In this document: positions 39,990 to 43,811 of the stretch, piece after piece
How positions within the stretch are numbered: position 1 is the first letter of the stretch
How the letters are laid out: the number at the start of each line of letters is the position of its first letter
From: Crocinitomicaceae bacterium
Lineage (GTDB): Bacteria > Bacteroidota > Bacteroidia > Flavobacteriales_D > Crocinitomicaceae
Length of the DNA: 43,811 nucleotides
NCBI GenBank assembly: GCA_030730025.1
Contig: JANQWC010000012.1
Coordinates: forward strand, 145,368-189,178
Reading direction: 5' to 3'
Made by a program: the position numbers and the translations under genes
Notes under the pieces: model-generated
The model's input: only the letters and a program-made list of their open reading frames with translations
Told to the model about the DNA's origin: nothing
Databases searched by the model: none

Positions 39990-40835
39990 TTAGAGTTGTC
40001 CGTCGGAATGATACTTGCCTAATTTGTAGATCCGTACTTTTTGAAGGATGCCGTCTTGGTCGTAGTCATAGACCTTTCCGTCGTAAAGTTGACCATTTTT
40101 AAATTCGCCGTCCATCCAGATTTCATCGTTGTCGTTGTAGACTTTGTTGAAACCATTTGGCACAAAGCGCAAGCCTTTTGTTTTCGGGTTTGACAAGCGT
40201 GGCGGATAGACGTTTATGTTGGGTGCAGCAGCCGGTTTAGGGGTCGCTGTGTTTTGTTGGGTGGTGGCTTTTTGGAGCTTGCCGATGTCTCCGGCCGGGC
40301 TTACTTCAAAAGAATTTTGCAGCTGCCCACTTGTATTGTAGCGTGCTACCTGCCCCTGCACTTGTCCGTTTTTGACCGTATAACTCAAGGCTAACTTGCC
40401 GTTGGGATGGTAGTAACTTACTTTGCCACTTTCTTGTCCTTGGTTGTTGAAATTGGCGCGGTAAGCCAGCTGACCGTTTTCGTGGTAGCGCAAAAGCAGC
40501 CCTTTGTAACCATTGGCTTGGAAATCGCCTTGTTCGGCAATTTTTCCATTCGGATAATAGCGCGTGTAGGTGCCCTGCGGACGGTTGTTGTTGTAGGTTC
40601 CTTTGAGCTGTATGCCTCCATCCGGAAAAAATTTGGTCCAGGTGCCTTCTTTGCGGCCATTGACATAATAACCCTCCTCTACTTTTTGGGTTTTGGGGAT
40701 CTTTTTATTCGGAAAATCTTTGCCCGTAAAAGTCCATTTACCATGGCGTTCCCCATTGGCATTGCGTTTATTTTGCGCCCACGTTGCCGCGCTCAAAATA
40801 AGTAATAAACAACAAAGAGATGTCCGTAATTTCAC
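39990..40835 (-). CDS. Exported MORN-type repeat protein
   Basis: The 281-residue protein starts at GTG 40835 and has a signal peptide (LCCLLLILSAATWAQ). The body is a string of MORN_2-like repeats, each roughly YYxNGxxxGxWxxFxPDGxxxxxG (GYYVNGRKEGTWTKFFPDGG, RPQGTYTRYYPNGKIAEQGD, YHENGQLAYRANF, YYHPNGKLALSYTVKNGQ), then a tail with VYDYDQDGILQKVRIY. Databases often label such proteins YwqK-family antitoxins, but export and lack of a toxin argue against that here. Role unknown. TAAATTGG sits 4 bases before the GTG, a one-mismatch -7 box. Confidence 0.85.
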   Translation of the reverse strand: MKLRTSLCCLLLILSAATWAQNKRNANGERHGKWTFTGKDFPNKKIPKTQKVEEGYYVNGRKEGTWTKFFPDGGIQLKGTYNNNRPQGTYTRYYPNGKIAEQGDFQANGYKGLLLRYHENGQLAYRANFNNQGQESGKVSYYHPNGKLALSYTVKNGQVQGQVARYNTSGQLQNSFEVSPAGDIGKLQKATTQQNTATPKPAAAPNINVYPPRLSNPKTKGLRFVPNGFNKVYNDNDEIWMDGEFKNGQLYDGKVYDYDQDGILQKVRIYKLGKYHSDGQL

Positions 40836-40858
40836 AACGCCAATTTACGAATTTTGGC

Positions 40859-40866
40859 TAACTTTG
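40859..40866 (+). promoter_or_regulatory. -7 box (TAACTTTG) of the flavin reductase gene
   Basis: A perfect TAnnTTTG 7 bases before ATG 40874, in the 38-base divergent gap shared with the MORN gene. It predicts a leader of only a few bases. Confidence 0.55.
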
Positions 40867-40873
40867 AACTTGT

Positions 40874-41767
40874 ATGCTTAGCCTAGATCCCAAAGAACTC
40901 ACCGTCCAGCGTTTGCACCAACTTTTATTAGGTGCAATTGGCCCGCGCCCTATTGCGTTTGCCTCTACCCTAGACGCTGACGGCAACGCCAACTTGGCGC
41001 CGTTTAGTTTTTTCAATGTCTTTAGTGCAAACCCTCCCATTTTGGTGTTTTCACCAGCGCGTTCGGGTCGCACGGGGCAAAGCAAAGATACCTTCAACAA
41101 CGCCAAAGCCATTCCAGAGGTAGTGATCAACGTCGTGAACTACAATATGGTGCACCAAATGAGCCTCGCAAGCTCTCCTTACGCACCGGGCGTAGACGAA
41201 TTCATCAAAGCCGGTTTCACGCCCTTGGCCTCAGAAAAAGTAGCGCCGTTTAGGGTAGCAGAAGCGCCTGTGCAGTTTGAATGCAAAGTCAATCAAATCA
41301 TCGAGCTCGGCCAAGAAGGAGGCGCCGGCAACCTCATCATTTGCGAAGTAGTGCAGCTTCATATCCAAGAAGAACTCCTCAACGAAAACGGTCTCATCGA
41401 CCAACACAAAATCGATTTAGTCGCACGCATGGGCGGTGATTGGTACTGCCACGCCAATACGACATCCATGTTTGAAATCAAAAAACCCATCACCACTTGC
41501 GGCATTGGATACGACGCCCTGCCCCAAGACATCAAAAGCAGTCAGGTACTCAGCGCCAACGACCTCGGTCAATTGGCAGGCATTGAAGAACTGCCCAACG
41601 AAACCGACGTCAACGAATACAAATTACTCGAACTTTCCACCCTTTTTCTCGAACTAGAGCACGACGCCAGCGCCCTCGAACAAGCCTTGCATCAAAAAGC
41701 CCACGAACTGCTCGCTCAAAATTTGCTAGAAGAAGCGTGGCTCACCCTTTTATCTTTTAATAACTAA
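40874..41767 (+). CDS. Flavin reductase-like FMN-binding protein
   Basis: The 297-residue protein has the FMN-binding split-barrel pattern of flavin reductase-like proteins: GAIGPRPIAFASTLDADGNA, LAPFSFFNVFSANPPILVFS, EVVINVVNYNMVHQMSL, and APFRVAEAPVQFECKVNQII. It is longer than the ~170-200-residue core; the last ~90 residues are helical and acidic (LLELSTLFLELEHDASALEQ). The electron acceptor is unknown. It is followed after 10 bases by the DUF3127 gene. Confidence 0.85.
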   Translation: MLSLDPKELTVQRLHQLLLGAIGPRPIAFASTLDADGNANLAPFSFFNVFSANPPILVFSPARSGRTGQSKDTFNNAKAIPEVVINVVNYNMVHQMSLASSPYAPGVDEFIKAGFTPLASEKVAPFRVAEAPVQFECKVNQIIELGQEGGAGNLIICEVVQLHIQEELLNENGLIDQHKIDLVARMGGDWYCHANTTSMFEIKKPITTCGIGYDALPQDIKSSQVLSANDLGQLAGIEELPNETDVNEYKLLELSTLFLELEHDASALEQALHQKAHELLAQNLLEEAWLTLLSFNN

Positions 41768-41777
41768 CCTCAAGTCC

Positions 41778-42176
41778 ATGTTTAAATTCACAGGCACCGT
41801 TAAGGTCATCCAAGAAACACAACGCATTTCTGAAAAATTCCAAAAGCGCGAGTTCGTCGTGACCGACACCACCTCGATGTATCCACAAGATATTATTTTT
41901 CAAACCACCCAAGACAAATGTAGCTTGCTCGATCAGTTCCAAGCCAATGACAACGTCGAGGTTTCTTTTAATTTGCGTGGCCGCGAATGGACCAGCCCAC
42001 AAGGTGAAGTCAAGTATTTCAACACCATCGAAGCATGGCGCATCGAGAAACAAGGTCAAAGCCAACCAATGGGAATGCCTAGCAACGGGCCTTCTGCCAT
42101 GAACATGGGTTCTGAGCCACTTCCGGGCACTAGTTCAAACGCTGCTGCTGAAGAAGAAGACGACCTTCCTTTCTAA
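41778..42176 (+). CDS. DUF3127 protein with SSB-like acidic C-terminus
   Basis: The 132-residue protein is a DUF3127-type OB-fold (FTGTVKVIQETQRISEKFQK, REFVVTDTTSMYPQDIIF, VEVSFNLRGREWTSPQGEVK, YFNTIEAWRIEK), followed by a flexible Met/Pro/Gly/Ser linker and the end EEEDDLPF. That tail is nearly identical to the C-terminal peptide by which single-stranded DNA-binding protein recruits repair and replication enzymes. A ssDNA-linked role is likely but unproven. It ends 33 bases before the opposing ZIP gene. Confidence 0.88.
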   Translation: MFKFTGTVKVIQETQRISEKFQKREFVVTDTTSMYPQDIIFQTTQDKCSLLDQFQANDNVEVSFNLRGREWTSPQGEVKYFNTIEAWRIEKQGQSQPMGMPSNGPSAMNMGSEPLPGTSSNAAAEEEDDLPF

Positions 42177-42209
42177 GGACCTTCGCACCTACTTCCTGGC
42201 AGCAAATGT

Positions 42210-42977
42210 CTAGAATAAACCCAAAGCCAAGCCGCTTCCGAGTAAAATACTCAGCAGCTTGAGCAAATTGAATTTGTGATTTTCGGTGGTTTCAAAAATA
42301 ATAGTGGTTGAGATGTGTAAGAACATTCCAACCACTACCGCCAAAATCAGTTGTACGTTCATGCCCAACTGTTCGGTGGTAATCGCAAGACCCAACAAAA
42401 CCCCAATTGGCGTCATGAGGCCAAATGCCAATAAAATCAACCAAGCAGCACTGCGCTTGAGTTTGGTCGCCATCAATAGCGTCATGAGCGCAATGGCTAC
42501 AGGCACCTGATGAAAGATAATTCCCCACAAAAAACTACCATTAAACGGTGTAGCATCTGCCTGATCAATGCCAAATTGCAGCATGTTGCCGAGTGGAATC
42601 CCCTCAATTACCGAATGAACAGACAGTGAAATAAATAAAGTCCAAGGCATCGCCTGTCCTTTGTGGACGTGTACGTGGCCGTGCTCGATTCCGCCAGAAA
42701 AGTATTCCAAAACCAACTGAACCAAAAAGCCGAGCAAAATAAACACGCCTACTTGAAAAACGGGTAAAGCTTCGTGTCCATGATGCGCATGGCCTACGTG
42801 AGCACCGTATAATTCTGGCAACAAGTGCTGGAAAATGACGGCCAATAAAAAACCGCCACTAAAAGCCAATGCCAATTTGATGTATTGATTTTTGTTGGTT
42901 GCATTCAGATAGCTGACTATTGCACCACCTAGTACAACCGAACCAATCAGGAGGAGCTCAACGGTATAAAAATTCAT
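42210..42977 (-). CDS. ZIP-family divalent metal transporter
   Basis: The 255-residue inner-membrane protein has about eight hydrophobic segments and the ZIP signatures: a His-rich loop (GAHVGHAHHGHEA; GGIEHGHVHVHKG), ISLSVHSVIEGIPLG in helix 4 and GIIFHQVPVAIALMTLLMAT in helix 5, which line the metal path. Likely imports zinc or iron; which metal cannot be told. It overlaps the upstream methyltransferase gene by 4 bases, so the two are co-expressed. Confidence 0.92.
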   Translation of the reverse strand: MNFYTVELLLIGSVVLGGAIVSYLNATNKNQYIKLALAFSGGFLLAVIFQHLLPELYGAHVGHAHHGHEALPVFQVGVFILLGFLVQLVLEYFSGGIEHGHVHVHKGQAMPWTLFISLSVHSVIEGIPLGNMLQFGIDQADATPFNGSFLWGIIFHQVPVAIALMTLLMATKLKRSAAWLILLAFGLMTPIGVLLGLAITTEQLGMNVQLILAVVVGMFLHISTTIIFETTENHKFNLLKLLSILLGSGLALGLF

Positions 42978-43729
42978 GCTTTCTTTTTTGCAATCAGGAT
43001 CAGGCGCTCACTTGTCATTTCGTCAAAAGGTGTCAAGTGATAAGATCCGTAGGTTTCTATTATATCAAAATCGGAAGCTAAAAGCGACACAAAATCGGTT
43101 TTGGTGAGCGCCTGAACGCGCTCTGTAAACACACCAATTTGCGTCTGATCTTGTGCAGCCAGTATTTCGATTTGCTTGTATATATGGGTATCGTTGTGCC
43201 AGCGTTTGATATCAAACACCACGCCTTCACGCGCGATGGTCTCGGCTGGTTTTAAATTGGCGCAAACTTTAGTGGCATTTAAAAAATCGATCACGAGCAG
43301 ACCCTCTGAGGACAACATCGTTGAAAGTGCTTTGCAAACCGCTTGATTTTCGGCTAGCGTATCGAAATAACCAAAACTCGTGAACAAATTGAATACGGCG
43401 TCAAAAGGGGCTGTATCCATGGCCAGGCGCATGTCGTGGACCGCAAAGTGGACGTTTTTGATTCCCGATGCTTGTGCTTGAGTTTGCGCAGCTGCAATGC
43501 TGTTGGGCGCTAAATCGGCGCCCACGACCTCAAAACCCATTTGGGCGAGCGTGAGCGAATGCCGGCCTTTGCCACAGGCTAAGTCGAGCAAACGCGCAGC
43601 AGTTGGCAAGCCTAGTTTTTGGACGAGTTGATCTAAAAATAACTTGGCTTCGTTGTCGTCGCGGTGCTGATACAACAAATGATAGTAAGGGGAGTCAAAC
43701 CAAGTGGCGAACCATTCTTTTTGTGGCAT
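42974..43729 (-). CDS. Class I SAM-dependent methyltransferase
   Basis: The 251-residue protein has the Rossmann methyltransferase motif I (ARLLDLACGKGRHSLTLAQM), motif II acidic end (VVGADLAPNSI), HFAVHDMRL and a later FDAVFNLFTSFGYF. The N-terminus (WFATWFDSPYYHLLYQHRDD) is characteristic of a small Bacteroidota methyltransferase group. Substrate unknown. Its -7 box sits 4 bases before the ATG, facing the coaE promoter across a 38-base gap. The ZIP gene overlaps it by 4 bases. Confidence 0.88.
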   Translation of the reverse strand: MPQKEWFATWFDSPYYHLLYQHRDDNEAKLFLDQLVQKLGLPTAARLLDLACGKGRHSLTLAQMGFEVVGADLAPNSIAAAQTQAQASGIKNVHFAVHDMRLAMDTAPFDAVFNLFTSFGYFDTLAENQAVCKALSTMLSSEGLLVIDFLNATKVCANLKPAETIAREGVVFDIKRWHNDTHIYKQIEILAAQDQTQIGVFTERVQALTKTDFVSLLASDFDIIETYGSYHLTPFDEMTSERLILIAKKKA

Positions 43730-43733
43730 GCTG

Positions 43734-43763
43734 CAAATTTACAACTTTCTTTTCCTAATTTCG
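43734..43763. promoter_or_regulatory. Back-to-back -7 boxes for the methyltransferase and coaE
   Basis: Minus-strand TAAATTTG (43741-43734) lies 4 bases before the methyltransferase ATG (43729). Plus-strand TAATTTCG (43756-43763, one mismatch) lies 4 bases before the coaE ATG (43768). The divergent starts are only 38 bases apart, so each promoter's -33 region must overlap the other's -7 region. Confidence 0.5.
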
Positions 43764-43767
43764 GGAC

Positions 43768-43811
43768 ATGTTACAGATTGGACTGAGTGGCGGTATCGGA
43801 TCAGGAAAAAG
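43768..43811 (+). CDS. coaE: Dephospho-CoA kinase, N-terminal start only (cut by window edge)
   Basis: The last 44 bases read MLQIGLSGGIGSGK, the N-terminal P-loop typical of CoaE, which phosphorylates dephospho-CoA in the last step of coenzyme A synthesis. Only the start is in the window, so other P-loop kinases cannot be fully excluded, but the GLSGGIGSGK spacing from Met is characteristic. Confidence 0.82.
   Translation, partial: MLQIGLSGGIGSGK

Noticed and set aside
39990-40835. Antitoxin (YwqK-type) label for the MORN-repeat protein
   Set aside because: It has a signal peptide and no neighbouring toxin; the label comes from repeat similarity, not function.
1-43811. tRNA or rRNA genes, CRISPR arrays, insertion sequences, prophage or replication origin
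   Set aside because: No cloverleaf-like or rRNA-like stretches, no regularly spaced repeats, no transposase, integrase or phage proteins, and no dnaA-box cluster were seen by eye. A tool search could still find a weak one.

Overview
The window reads as a chromosomal stretch of a member of the Bacteroidota, probably a gliding lineage with type IX secretion. The evidence is a Por-type C-terminal sorting domain (gene at 821), a GldH lipoprotein next to a PSP1/RicT gene and a delta-prime gene, many short lipoproteins with Bacteroidota-like signal peptides, almost no Shine-Dalgarno sequences, and repeated TAnnTTTG promoter boxes, which are the Bacteroidota-type -7 element. Most of the window is dense housekeeping DNA with overlapping genes. 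I saw no rRNA, tRNA, insertion sequence, phage gene or CRISPR array.

Layout. 1-3054: the end of a membrane protein, a RelE/ParE-type toxin with its antitoxin, a T9SS-exported TIGR03790-like protein, and a DUF4160 / DUF2442-HTH pair. 3070-6689 (minus): deoC with one complete and one truncated, catalytically empty aldehyde dehydrogenase, then an acidic-tailed small protein. 6863-13657 (plus): radA, rsmI, delta-prime (holB-like), ricT, gldH, a DUF6495-like gene, a lipoprotein and a glutaminase-like protein whose catalytic triad is fully replaced. 13640-16753 (minus): a large UvrD/RecB-type helicase-nuclease. 16823-25424 (plus): a six-gene run (MbnP-like, MbnH-like, a conserved unknown, a WYL regulator, paaG, paaH), then metK and mtnA separated by a terminator. 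25485-29918: an exported esterase, and a LysR regulator divergent from a three-gene run ending in an SbtA bicarbonate transporter. 29902-34942 (minus): a TetR / ABC / HlyD / TolC export operon in which the ABC protein lacks its ATPase motifs. 34943-35253 holds a promoter/operator and a possible structured RNA. 35254-43811: a phosphodiester glycosidase lipoprotein, a TPR-PD40 protein, truA, a plug-only TonB-receptor-like protein, fabD, a MORN-repeat protein, a flavin reductase, a DUF3127 protein with an SSB-like tail, a ZIP transporter, a methyltransferase and the start of coaE.

How it fits together. deoC plus aldehyde dehydrogenase suggests deoxyribose-5-phosphate breakdown with oxidation of the acetaldehyde. 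metK and mtnA are both in methionine/SAM metabolism. MbnP/MbnH suggests a surface copper-handling lipoprotein modified by a di-heme enzyme. The LysR-DUF6671-SbtA locus looks like a regulated bicarbonate-uptake unit with two uncharacterised partners. Two features recur: -7 boxes sitting 3-5 bases from start codons, suggesting leaderless mRNAs, and tail-to-tail genes whose coding ends overlap by 17-29 bases. All family calls come from reading the sequence; no database search was run.
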